Assembly: GCF_041296385.1 (NCBI RefSeq)
Contig: NC_091020.1
Span: forward strand, 32,382,001 to 32,446,000
Length of the DNA stretch: 64,000 nucleotides
From: Aphelocoma coerulescens
Taxonomy: Eukaryota > Chordata > Aves > Passeriformes > Corvidae
Reading direction: 5' to 3'
Both the position numbers and the translations under genes were made by a program. This document shows positions 21,138 through 32,680 of the stretch, piece by piece. The notes below the pieces were generated by a model. The model was not told where the DNA came from, made no database searches, and was given only the letters and a program-made list of their open reading frames with translations. Position 1 is the stretch's first letter. Every line of letters starts with the position of its first letter.

Positions 21138-22822
21138 GAGTGCTGGGTCATGTCCAGTCTCACTTTCCAGCCTGCATCACAGAGCTCCAGCTCCAGGAAG
21201 GGATAAGCCCAATGGCCTGATGCTGGAGGAGAGGCAGGAGCCTCCAGGCACTGCAGACCCCACTCCTGGGGGCTGTGCTGTCTCTCCCAGCCAGATCTGT
21301 GGGCTGGGAGCTGAATCTCATCAACAGAGCAGTGAGGAGAAGCAGTGCACAGCTGTTTGCATGGTACATATCTCGTGAATAAATAAACCTCATCTCCAGT
21401 GCTGCTGCTCTCTAAACATCTATAGAGACGTGCATTCACTCAAAACACTCAGAAAATAAACAGAAAGGGAGCTGCTCAGGGAACCCTTCTCCAGCCAAAA
21501 CCCAGCCCTGCAAAAGTGTTGCCTCTCAGCAGAGTCCAAAATCTCATCAGAACCCGAAATTTCTCTTTTTAAGGAATGCTCTCCGTTTTCTGATGCCAAG
21601 ATACCTCAGAGGTTCTAGGCTTGGGTTTCCTAAGTCTGATGAGTGTTTTTCCACAAATACTGGGAGGCAGAAGGAGATACAGAATAGTTAAATGCAGCAC
21701 AATTGAAAATTAGCTCAAAATGCCGCAAGCTGCAATTCAGATGGATTACAAGATAACCTCAGTAGTTTCAAGAATGTAACAAGAACAGCTCTAAATCAAC
21801 ATAAATACTTGCTCAGCCATTTTCATCTCTGGATTAATGTCAGATTTTTTTTGTTGTTGTTCTTTTCTCCTGTGGCATTAAAACCATTTTCCAGCTTTTT
21901 TTAGGGAAAGCATTTGTGGTCACTAGGAAAGGGGGTGAGAATGGTGATGGAGCAGGGAGAGTGGGGTGTGTACACCCTCAGGAGAGTTGGGCTGTAGCTG
22001 GGCAGGGAAAGGCTGATGCTGGTGGGTGCATCTGGGGGATTTGATGGAGTTTGGAGGGGACACAGGCAGATGCCTCCTGCCACCCCCACTTTGTTTCTGC
22101 CTGCTCGGTTTTGTCACGAGGCAGCTGTGACCATTTTCAGTTTTTCTCGAAGGTTTTTGTTTAAGTCCTGGTGGGCCATGCCCACAAGGCACTGTGATGT
22201 GTCCCACACTACAGTCCCACTCACACTCAGCAGCACTTGACAGCCTCAGAAGCCCTTTATTCTGGGGTAACTTCTGGAGATTTCTTGATACTCAGAGAAA
22301 AAAATCCCCAGAGAGCCACCTGTAGCTTCTGGGATAAATTTCTGCTTTATGGTCACCTGCAAGCTGGCTGTGAGACACACCCTTGCTTGCTGGAGTAAAG
22401 ATAAGCTTCCAAGGACTTCAAAGGGATTGCTGAACCAGACTACAGTGGATTTCTGCAGAAATGTAATGCACAGCATGTGTCTGAGGGGATGGAGAAGAGC
22501 TGGGGTGGTTTAGATTAGATAGCACTATTTGGCTTTAGAGGGACTTGAGGAAGTGAAAGACACGTAATTGTCTTTTAAAGTGTAATATTTGACTCCAGTT
22601 CACCCAACAATGCTGAAGAGCTTGTAGATAAGCTGTGGAAATTATTTCTACGTGAAGGCTGGGTACCACTGCCATATGATGAATCTTCCTGAGAGCAGTT
22701 TTCCATCCAGGGTGTCACTGTGCTGGGGTAAGGCTCAGTTATACAACTGTGCAGTCCTAAAAGTGCATTATTGGATTTATTATTGCTACAGAGCACCCCA
22801 GGGCCACATCTCCTTCTATTCT

Positions 22823-23125
22823 TTATAGAATTATAGAGTCCTAAAATAGTTTGGGTTGGAAGGGTTATTAAAGATCATTTCATTCCAACACTCAGCCTTA
22901 GGCAGGGACACCTTCCACTATCCCAGGTTGCTCCAACTCCAGCCAGCCTGGTCTTGGACTATTCCAGGGATGGGGCAGCTGCTCTGGGTTACCTGTGCCA
23001 TTGTTTCACACACTCATTGTAAAAAAATTCTTCCTTATATCAACCTTCTTTTAGTTTAAAACCACCCCCACTTTTCGGATCACAACCAGCTCTGCTAAAA
23101 AGCTCATCCCCATCCATGCTGGGCC
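22823..23125 (-). mobile_element. CR1 LINE fragment, 3' end
   Basis: Begins TAGAATTATAGAGTCC, followed by TTTGGGTTGGAAGGG, GGGACACCTTCCACTATCCC and CCAGGGATGGGGCAGCTG, then TTCTTCCTTATATCAACC and AGTTTAAAACCACCCCC. The order and orientation match an antisense CR1 3' end of about 300 bp with more substitutions than the 63042 copy. No target-site duplication was recognised. Confidence 0.92.
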
Positions 23126-26100
23126 ACTGCATGTTGCCTCATCTACTGGAATTTTACTGATGGTCTTTATTCATTGGTTCCAGCTCTGCTCTGTGAATAC
23201 AAACAGACAGGATTTTACATTTTTGTCAGGAGATTGCAGTGTGCTCTCAATGTTTTTTTTTCTTTTTATTTAAAGTCAATAACATCTTTCAAGAGTTAAA
23301 CAGAAGGATGAGTTTCTTCCCCCAAAGGAAGGTACACCCAAATAACCAATAGCCAACCTTTACTCAGTTCCTCCTTAGGTGAATATTCCCTATTTGATAT
23401 CAAGATTTATTTTCCTTGAAGAAATGTGCCAGACCATGCCAACAACATGAAAAATCACTGTAAATTTGTCAGCAGAAACATTTGCTCTGGAGTTAAGCTT
23501 GAAGAGCAGAGCCAGAGTCAAGGCTGGGACTGAAGATTAACTGTTTGTTCCATTAAATAATTTACTGGCCAAACACAAAGCATTGTAAAGTGTGTGTGTC
23601 TCAGGCCAATAAAGAAACATCTGCACAGCAAAATTTACCTACATGTAGTCCTCAATCGCATGCTTTGAAATTCCTTGTATAAATCTCATCTCCCTGCCTA
23701 TCTGGAGGGTATTATTCCCACTCTCCTGGTTAGCTACAGTCTTAAAATGCCACCCTGTGCATCTCTGCTGATGAAAGCCACGAAGGCAGAAGAACATAAG
23801 AATTCCCTCAGCTGCCAGCTTGCAGCCCACCAGAACTTTTCAGGTCTCTGCCTCATTGCCAGTAAAGAGCTCCTCTGTAAGGAGGGTTTTTCTGTCTATT
23901 TTCAGTAAACACAGGGAGATAAACATATGCCATTTTCCCCAAAACACTCTTCAGCAAAGTATTGGTTTTGCTTCAAAAAGTAAAATTCTTGCTGGTAAAT
24001 AAATTTGTTTCCCCAAAGCGAGCCACTTTCTAAATGAAAGCCTGAATTTTTCTGTTCATTTCAATAACTATTGGGCAGTAAGGTTGAAAAAGCAATAATT
24101 TGTGAAGCTGTGTTGTACACAATGAAGAATCATTTAGCATTGGCAAAAGGATGGATCCTGGCTTTGGCATGCTGACAAATGAAAGAATAATTTTCCAGTA
24201 TTTTTATCCCTTGGACATTGCCTGCTTTTCACAAGACCTTCACATGAAGTAAATTGGTATTTCAGTTCTCCTCTAGCCCTGCTCTGCTCACAGCTTAAAA
24301 AACCCAACAACATTTAATAGAATGAGCTCCTAAAGCACAAGAGAGGGAGTCTGACTGATGTCATTGTGGGGACATGGTCTGAGGGTTCATCAAACCCACT
24401 GATGAATAAATCCAAGCATAAAGTCATGGGAAATACTGGAATCACTACATCCACGTCCCCAAAAAGCACTTTCTTGTTTACCTACTAATTCCAGAGTATT
24501 AAGAGAAGACTTATCATTCACAGACAGCACAATAAAATTTGGCATCCTCTGTAGGCATTCATTCACCACTAGCACAGAGACAGGGAAAAGCCAAGTAGAC
24601 CTCACATATAGGCCTTTATCTTCATTTTCCTTCGAGGTCCTTGTACAGAAACAGCTGAAATGAGTACAAGGGTTCATCTAGATCATGAACACTGGATTAA
24701 TTTAGTAGATTTATACAATGCTGAGAGAGTTTGTAGGGTACTCTTGGGTTGTAGGGGTGGTTTCTATGGGATTGTATCAAAGGTCCTCTTCTTACTTGCC
24801 TTTTTTTTCCCTTCTCATCAAAATCCTGTTGCTGCCTGTTCAGCTCCTCTGTGGTGACAGCCCTGTCAGCTCCTGCCAGCCCAGGTATTCCCAGGGATGC
24901 AGCAAATATTTCCATGCCCATACTCTCCCCAGCTCATCTGCAGGGGCTCATGGATTCAGGAGCCACTTGAGCAGGCAGCAGTGGTTTGGATGTCCCTGCA
25001 GTTCAACCACAGCTCCTCTACAAGGGCCAGGAGGAGAAGGAGAAATCCTGCTCCAGCCAGGGAGGTCTGTGCCCACCATAGGGGCTTTTGTATGCTAAGG
25101 GAAGAGAAGGAAAATATACTTTATAGCTCCAAAAGTCACTACCACCACTGTATTTTGCATTCCTTAAATATCTAAGCACACAAGGATTGTTTTTGCAGGA
25201 AAATGAGTAGAAAGAGGGCTGCTGTGCTGTGCAGTTCATTGCTTGGCCTGGGGTGTTTCCTGGTGAATTATCCCTTAGCACTGGCAAGCAGTAACCCATT
25301 CCCCAGGACAAGAAAAGGGATCAGGAGGCTCTGTAAAGGTGAGACAATTCCCTTTAAGCCAAGTTATATTTAATGTCGGTGAGAAATTATTGGAGGAATA
25401 GATACAGAAGTAAAAGTACATCATAGAAAAATTCAGAAAATGCCATTTGTCTCACTTTCCCCCACTTCTTCATGCAGGGAAGACTGAGTTAAGACTTAAA
25501 GCATGAAGGCAAGCAATGCTTTAGTACAGCATTTAAAACATTTCATTTCACCCAAGTGGAGACTTGCAGCATCTCGTCTGAACTCCTGCATCGCCTGGGT
25601 CAGATACTTGCTACCAGAACCTCCAGCATTAAGACCATAACTTCTGGTTGAACCAGATTGTTTAGAAAAAAATAACCCCATCTTAATTTAAGTTTTCAAA
25701 GAGAGAATTCGTCATATCCCTAGGCAAATTGTTTCAGATATTAAATTCCCCACTGGCCAAGAATGCACACCTTATTACTGGTCTGAATTCTTCAGCTTCA
25801 GCTTTCAGCCACAAAACCTCATTATAATTTTGCTTCATTGCCCTTTCCCCACACCAGAACCCTTTTGCACCAATGGTTTGTCACACAGAGGAGTGTGGGG
25901 TGATGCAAATGCTGTCAGGGAGAGACTGCACACAATAGTCAGTAAGCTGTGTAAATTTACTGCATTTAGAGGAATTTCCTGAGTAACCTCGATCAATGCC
26001 AATTATCCCATCTTTTATTTAGACCAATTAAATGTTTGAAAGAAAATAAAAGCATGGTCAGTTGCGCTTTCAGCGTGCACCGACAGCAGGGACAGCACTG

Positions 26101-26134
26101 CATCAAATGTAATTAAAATTATATACTTATATAA
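23126..26134. other. non-coding segment between CR1 copies
   Basis: About 3 kb of unique, moderately AT-rich sequence. The reading frames are short and unrecognised, and I see no repeats beyond short T runs. Confidence 0.5.
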
Positions 26135-26358
26135 AGGTTTAGGTTGGGTATCAGGAAAAGGTTTTTCACGCACAGGGTGGTTGAGCACTGGATCAGGAGC
26201 AGTGGTCACAGCATCAAGCCTGACAGAGCTCAGGAGATGTTTGGACAATACTCTTGGGCACAGGGTGGGATGGTTGGGATGTCCTGCACAGGGCCAGGAG
26301 TTGGACTGGATGACCCTGACAGGTCCCTTCCAACTCAGGATATTCTCTGACTCTATGA
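26135..26358 (+). mobile_element. CR1 LINE fragment, 3' end (subfamily differing from the other copies)
   Basis: Begins GGTTTAGGTTGGGTATCAGG and runs through TTCACGCACAGGGTGGTTGAGCA, GGACTGGATGACCCT and CAGGTCCCTTCCAACTCAGG to TATTCTCTGACTCTATGA. The tail and the Lys/Arg-poor 3' UTR pattern are CR1, but the middle differs from the other copies in the window, suggesting a different subfamily. Confidence 0.85.
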
Positions 26359-26601
26359 AATGGCAATATCAACACAGACCTGAAGCACCATGGCCTGGCA
26401 TGGCTGTGGCTGCTGCTGACCCCACAACCCCAAAGTGCAAAAAGCCCTGGGCTGCGGGGTCACAAACCAGCAGAACGCACTGCGAGTGGGCTGCTCCTGT
26501 GCCTGTCTGCACCTCACAGCACAGGGAATCTGTGTTGTGCTTGGCACAGGAGCTTTGAAGGCAAAAAATGCAGCACCTGATTGTTATTTTCCACTGGCCT
26601 G

Positions 26602-26697
26602 TCGGAGGCTGCAGGAGGAGCAGCGCGGGTGAGGCGAAGCCATCCCGGCAGTGCCGCGGCGGCTCCGGCGTGTTGCAGCTTGACAGCTCCGGTGCGT
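26602..26697. other. small CpG-rich patch
   Basis: About a dozen CpG dinucleotides fall within roughly 95 bp, including GCCGCGGCGGCTCCGGCG, in a region otherwise poor in CpG. It is too short for a standard CpG island. It could be an unmethylated regulatory patch, a minor promoter or a first exon of an unannotated RNA. No coding exon is recognisable. Confidence 0.6.
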
Positions 26698-27074
26698 GGG
26701 CCATGCTCCTCCTCAGAGGCTGGCTTGCAGCTCCAAACCATGGCAGAGCACAAAGTTAAGTCCCTGCCTGCCTCCTGGACCACCACACGGGCTGGAAGGA
26801 TGACCTGTGCAACAACGGCGCTGCTCCCTCGCTCTTTCCTCGTGTGGTGGGGCTCAAACACCCCTCAGGGAGCTGTGGTTCACTGATGGTCACTGTGAAG
26901 GACAGAGGTGAAAGAGCAAACCCCACAGGCACAGCAAGGCCTCTGGTTTTCCATGGGGTGAATGTGTTTGGAGGCGATGATTTCTGCTGTGGTCCATGGT
27001 GGTGGCATTGCAGCTGCCATCGGTGCTCCCGGAGGAAGCTCTGCTCCAAAGCAGGGGAACCTCCTCAGTGCAGA

Positions 27075-27600
27075 GGCCACATCTTCAAGGAATTAAACTG
27101 CACAGGTAAACAGCAGCAGTGTGATATGATGCCTTTTCCTGGTCTTAAAATCAAGAGTCAAACACAGTTAGAAAGGGAAAAGGGATTTTACCTTGGTGTT
27201 TATTTTAAGGATCCTTAGGTGCACACGTCCAGGTCATGTGCATCGAGATGCACCCTGCCAAGTCTCTCTCTCTTAGTCTGTCTGTCTTCCCCAACATTGG
27301 GTATAACATTATAGGTTTTACTAATTAGCATATCTATCAAAGATTCCCCAATGAGAGGCTCAAGTGAGCCCCCCTCCCCAAGGAACCTTCTCCTGGATGG
27401 TTCTATCTTGGTTTACAGAATGTGTTCTGGAGAGGACCTTGGGCTCTGGGGCACACTGATCTCTGGCTACGAAGCTTCTAAAATGTTCAGTCTCTTAGCT
27501 TGACAAACAAGTCCAAGAATGTAGGCAAAAAGCACTAGGAATACAGAAGCTGTAAAAAGGTATAACAGGGATATAAAAGAAAAGGCAAAAATCTTCATGG
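27075..27600. other. possible old LTR-like or other repeat block, unidentified
   Basis: The block has a distinct texture: runs such as CCAAGTCTCTCTCTCTTAG, GGGTATAACATTATAGG and GATTCCCCAATGAGAGGCTC, flanked by ordinary sequence and followed by a CR1. It reminds me of avian solo LTR sequence, but I cannot identify terminal TG...CA ends, a duplication of target sites or any retroviral protein. Identity is uncertain. Confidence 0.2.
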
Positions 27601-27837
27601 CATCAATAACACACCAAATCTATACCTTCATGGACAGCATGAATGGTTCAGGCAAAGCAGTGAGGTACTGGGGGCTCTTGGTGATAAACATCCCTTTACT
27701 TATGATTCTTATAAACCCAGAGATTTTGCAGAAGGGACAGTTCATTTTCTCACTCAGCTTTTTATTATTAAGATGTGTTTTGGCTCAGAGACAGCTGAAA
27801 CTTCAAGAGTTCTGCTGGTTGTATTTTTTTTGTTTTA

Positions 27838-28088
27838 AGGGCATGTAGTGACAAGACAAGAGGGAATGGCTTCAAATTGACAGAGGGCAGGTTTAGATGA
27901 GATATTAGGAAGAGATTATTTACTGTGAGGGTGGTGAGGCCCCAACACAGGCTGCCCAGAGAAGCTGTGGCTGCCCCATCCCTGGGAGTTCAAGGCCAGG
28001 CTGGACAAGGCTTGAAGCAGCCTGGGATAGCAGAATCTAGATGAGCTCTAAGGTCCTTTCCAACCCAAACCATTCTGTGATTCTATGA
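27838..28088 (+). mobile_element. CR1 LINE fragment, 3' end
   Basis: Reads AGGGCATGTAGTGACAAGAC, GATATTAGGAAGAGATTATT, TGTGAGGGTGGTGAGGC, GCTGCCCAGAGAAGCTGTGG and TTCCAACCCAAACCATTCTG, ending GATTCTATGA. This is a sense CR1 3' end of about 250 bp with the canonical block order, 5'-truncated. Confidence 0.95.
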
Positions 28089-28307
28089 CCAGTACATTTT
28101 AAAGAAATGTACTTCTTGGTCTTCACCCTACTTTTGAGCAAAAGAATAGACAGAACCCAGCATTTCCAAGAACTCTTCCAGCAGAGAGCCAGAGGGAACT
28201 TCTTAGGGAAGCTGGAAGTGTCATCTCAAACTGAAAGGGAGGACACCAGCATAGAGAGGGTTGAAGAAGAGAGATCCTAGACACTGAGTTTTGGGTTATT
28301 AGAGAAC

Positions 28308-28350
28308 TAGATTAATACTAATACTAGATATTAGATTAATATTAGATATT
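28308..28350. repeat. local AT-rich direct repeats (TAGATTAATA, TAGATATT)
   Basis: TAGATTAATA occurs at 28308 and 28332, and TAGATATT at 28325 and 28343, interleaved. It is a small local duplication dense in ATTA cores. Confidence 0.55.
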
Positions 28351-30892
28351 TTCATTAATAGTCTTGGCACAGGAAATAGGAGCACGTTGAATTTTGTTGA
28401 TAGCATAAGACTGGAAAGGACTGTCAAACAGAGGAAGATAGAAATTTCTGTTCAGGGAGAATGGGATTAGAACAGACAAGAATTACAAAAACGACTGAAT
28501 TCACTGGTACAATGAATAGAGTTGTGCTGCTCAGGATTAACAGTGACAGTTATGCCAAACTTTACCAGCTGGCAATGACGAGAAAATGTAGAACACATGG
28601 AAGTTAGCAAGTTTTGAGCTATTGAGAGAGATTCTGGAGTAACTTTTTAGATAGTAGAGAGGGAAAATTCCTGCTTAATCTTAGGCTGACTCTGGATACA
28701 CAGAGGACTACACAAGGTGATGATGAGCTGATGATGGGGTTCACCATCTCCGGTAGAGGCAGGAGCTTTGAACAGCAGCTGCTAATGTCTGCTCTACAGA
28801 TCAATGGGTGCTTTGCTAATTAAACCCTTTTTATGATGACTATCTCCACTACCATTTTCTACATTTTTTAGGGTCACCACTATAATCAAGCTAAACACCA
28901 TGTCTCCATATATACATTTCTTTGCAAAATATTTATTCAGAAATGTTCAAAGCAGACCTCACTCCAGACTGAGGCCTCTTCTTAGCTGACAGCAGAGATC
29001 TTCCTCACCCCTCAGCAGCTGACTGAGGAAACATTTGTCTACAAACAGGTAATTTGGGGTGATGATAGCCTTTGTGTATACAAAACACTGTTGCATTAAA
29101 CACATCACACGCTTCAGAGGGAAAAGGCAAAGTACATCAGGTCAGCAGCTTCTGAAGTTTCTGCAGCACGGCTGGATGAAAGTAAAAGCCACCCTTAACA
29201 AGGGGGTTGATACTGAACAAACCAAAAAACACTAAAAGTAAAGCTGGGGTGTGAGTAAACACAGGAATATGCTTTTAGTACTCACTTCTAAGCAAGTTGC
29301 ACTCAGTACGTGAAGGCTCTATTTCTCCTCTGAGCAGTAAGATGTTTCCAGCAAAACCTGGGTTAGAAATAGAGATATTTGCAATGCTTTTATTACCATT
29401 ATAGTTCATCCAAGATGATGTGTCTGGTTTGAAAGTCACAAAAAAACATATTCTTGTTAAAAATGCTGCCAAAAGGCTAAATGAAAACAGCCCACTGCTG
29501 AATCCCATGTTTGCAGCATTACCAGTGGGTTTTTTCAAGGGTGTTTATATAGACCGAGTTTCATTTAACAAGGCAAAAGCCGGAGCTCTCACATACTCCA
29601 TTATTTCTCTGCAGGTCCTTCTCACCAGGGTTAAGTCTTTACACTACTTCCAAGCAAAGCAGCCAAGAAAAAGAAGAAACAAATGCTACTACTACTGAGC
29701 ACAGAGGCCTCCTTTGCAAGAAATGTGATTTACGGAATGAAGTTCCTGGCATGTCTGCCGCGGGCTGTCACAACGTGTGCCTAAAATCCAGGGCTGAAAT
29801 ATGATCCCCGCTCCTTCCAAGATGCACTGTGGCTTCTAGCAAGTTCTTCTGGAAGCACAGGCAGCCCTTTGCCAGGGAGCTGGGCTCCTTCTGCATGTTG
29901 CCTCTCTAAGAGCTCTTTGGGGGTGAGGACCCTCTTAATTCCCTATGAAGCTGGTGAGCCTTGCTTTGCTGAAAGTTCTGGAAACTTTTCTGTGTGGTTT
30001 GGAGAACTGATGCACTTGGAGAGACACAGAGCAAAGCTTGTCCTGGTACCCAGGAGAGGCTTTGTGTTTGTCCTGTCTTTAGCTCCCACACCTGTGCATC
30101 AGACACCGGATTGCTGTGAACTGATCCACGGTGGAGATCTCTTTCCATAAGTTCACAAAATGGCAAGGAAGCAAGAGAAGCTTGGGGGCTCTCTGGCCTT
30201 TGCTGGCCCTGTTGAAGTTGAAGGTATTTTCACTCTCTTTCTGCAGTCCTTTGGGTGTTCCTTTTCCTCTACATGAAGGAAATGCCTTTTCACCATTAAG
30301 CCTTTCCTCAGCTGCATTTCAAACCCAAAAAATATTTTACCTCTAGCAAATTTTACCTCCTCATCATTTTTTCTGCTATCTTCAAAGCCAGCAAGACAGC
30401 AGCATGGTCTGCCTCACCTTGCAGCAATAGAAACCCCACCACTGTAAGACCCCTTTTTGCCAGCCTTTCCCCAGCCCTTGCCCACAGGTGATCCCATGGG
30501 AGACATCCCCCTCTCAAAGGGAACTGCTGAGAGTGAAGGTCACCAGTTCCCTTTCACTTCAATAGTGAAAACACACAGATAACCTCTCTCCAGTGATTTT
30601 GGGTAAAACCCAGTGTATCAGTTATACAAAGGAGGTGCTGATGAGCATTATCTGCTGATTAACAGGTATTTTCTAAGAGTAGGAACAAACAAACCCACAA
30701 AACTTTCTGCAAAACAAAGGAGCCAACAGGAGTCAAACCAAGGCTGCCTGACCGTTGACTCTGTGTTTGCTTCAGCAGGTTCTGGCTCTGGCCCCGCTTG
30801 AGCCACAGAGTTTTGAAATCCATGCGTTTCTTCATTCTCATCTTTCAGCCCTGCAGTAGAAATTTTTTCCCCCCACAAATGTCTCCGAGGCT

Positions 30893-30948
30893 GTGTGGGA
30901 TGTGGTCCAGCTCCCATTAAGGTCAGTGGGAGTGCTGCCACTGCTTCC
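30893..30948. repeat. possible fossil of an ancient palindromic repeat
   Basis: CAGCTCCCATTAAGGTCAGTGGGAGTGCTGCCACTG contains the paired CTCCCATT and AGTGGGAG arms seen in a very old, widespread sauropsid repeat with the motif CCATTGAAGTCAATGGGAG. The match is by memory and partial. Confidence 0.35.
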
Positions 30949-31204
30949 CTGTGGGTCTCAGCCCTATCCCATTGTATTACATTTCCAACTGCAATTGGAT
31001 ACAGATTATTTCAATTTTTTTCCTCTCCTAGTGCCCACAATGGGCAAAGTATTTTCCAAACAGAAAAGGTCCCAGTGCATGTCCCTAAATCTCTAGAGAT
31101 ACTGGAAAAATTCTTCTAATTAAATACATTTGACATGCAAGATCACAACTGTTCTCTAATAATTTTTTTAAAGACTTCTCTCTCATGTAGCTTTTCTTAA
31201 CTGT

Positions 31205-31290
31205 ACAATAGCAGGAATTAAATCCTCATTCTGCTGAAGTTCATGGGAGTTTTTCCAATTAACTTTGTTGGAGCCATCTTGTCTTGCTTC
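31205..31290. repeat. possible fossil of an ancient palindromic repeat
   Basis: CTGAAGTTCATGGGAGTTTTTCC followed by AATTAACTTTGTTGGAGCCA fits the two-arm pattern GAAGTCAATGGGAG / TTGACTTCAATGGAGCC with several mutations. It lies about 300 bp from the similar fossil at 30893. Family name not assigned. Confidence 0.4.
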
Positions 31291-31385
31291 ATCTCCATCT
31301 TTAACACTACTGGGTCACTACTGAAAATGTTCTGACAGGAACCATCACAATAATGCCTGGTTTGGGTGACTGGGCTAATCATCAG

Positions 31386-31401
31386 AAAAAAAAAAAAAAA
31401 A
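31386..31401. repeat. poly-A tract (A16)
   Basis: Sixteen consecutive A directly after the palindromic fossil region. No associated retroposed gene was recognised. Confidence 0.9.
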
Positions 31402-31638
31402 TTAATCAAGTTTTCCCCAGACAGCAAAACAATAAATAGTAAAATGTTAGTTACACTGTCTGATGTGAAGTGTTAAGGAAAACAACGACTACCAGGTGCT
31501 AACCTTGACCTTTATATGAAGATTTGGAGACAGACAGTTTAAAGACATCACAGACATCCCAAAGTAGGGATTTCATGAAGGAAACACAATTTTACAGAGT
31601 TTGTGAACGGAGGGCTCAGTCTCTTCTCCCTAACAAAC

Positions 31639-31652
31639 TGACCAGGGGGCAG
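31639..31652 (+). promoter_or_regulatory. CTCF-like motif
   Basis: TGACCAGGGGGCAG matches 12 of 14 positions of the CTCF core CCASYAGRKGGCRS; the first two bases differ. It could mark an insulator or loop anchor upstream of FGFR2. A single motif is weak evidence without occupancy data. Confidence 0.35.
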
Positions 31653-32398
31653 TTTGGGACTATTTGGGACTCAATCTAGTTACTTAGGAAGATTCAAGTG
31701 ACAGCTGCCAGCCACCAGGAAAAACCTGACAGTCGCTAATTGGGGGAAAGGCATGGATTTGTCCTTCCTGTGCACACAGTACAGTACCAGAGATGAATTA
31801 CATCATACAGCACTGCTGCTTTGTCACCAGGATGCTCCTCCTCATCTGGAGTTTTTACTGGCTAACAGAGCCTGCTCTGCTTGCAAGGCCTGACACCCTA
31901 AAAGCAGGTTGTGATTGATGGCAGCTCCCTGCTGCCAGAGCAGCCTCTCCAAGTCACCAACTGTGCGCTGGCCTCAAGTTTACACACACGCTCACGCTGT
32001 ATTTACTGAGGTCAAGCAGGCTGCATGCATGCTCTATTTACCAAATAATATCCACATTTGGGTGGCACAAACCCAAAGGAGGAACTCTGAAACCGCTTCC
32101 TGCTGCTGCTGGAAAAAGGAGAGCCTGGATGCCTCCTGTTCAGACACATCTTGTGGGAAGGAGCCCTGACACTTTCCAGCAGAGCCAGCATGAAGGTGTG
32201 TGGTAGAGGCCACTTCTGCACACTGATATCTGGTCATATTCACTGCCATTTATATCAGCCTTTAGGCTGGTTAACTAATTGCTGTGGCAAAAGAAAAAAA
32301 AAAAGAGGTTTAAAGGTACATAAATAATGCCACTAATTGAAAAAGGTGCCTGAAACTTGCACAGCAATGTCTAAAGCAATGGATATCCCTGCGGATTC

Positions 32399-32680
32399 GT
32401 CCCTTCTCCCAAGTAACAAGCAACAGGACAAGAGGAAAGGTTTGTGTCAGAAGAGTTTAGACTGGATATTAGGAAAATTTCTTCATTGAAAGGGTCATCA
32501 AGCATTGGAGAAGATTGCCCAGAGCAGTGGTGGAGTGATCATCCCTGGAAGATTTTAAAAAATGTGTGGATGTGGCACATGAGGACATGGGTTAGTGGTG
32601 GCCTTGGCCATGCTGGGTTAATGGTTGGACTCACTGACCTTGGAGGCTTTTTCCAACCTTAATGATGTTTAAATTCTGGG
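32399..32680 (+). mobile_element. CR1 LINE fragment, 3' end
   Basis: Reads CTTCTCCCAAGTAACAAGCA, GGACAAGAGGAAAGG, GACTGGATATTAGGAAAATT, TTCATTGAAAGGGTCATCAAG, GATGTGGCACATGAGGACATG and GGTTAATGGTTGGACTCACTG to TTTTTCCAACCTTAATGATG. This is a sense CR1 3' end of the subfamily with the ACATGGTTTAGTGGTGG block, eroded at its tail. Confidence 0.93.

Larger units (their letters stand above)
28351..32398. other. non-coding segment between CR1 copies
   Basis: No exon recognised. Contents include two short palindrome-type repeat fossils (30893-30948 and 31205-31290), an A16 run and a CTCF-like motif at 31639-31652. Confidence 0.5.

Noticed and set aside
26514..26861. 115-codon minus-strand open frame over the CpG patch
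   Set aside because: No recognisable domain; openness follows from local GC content.
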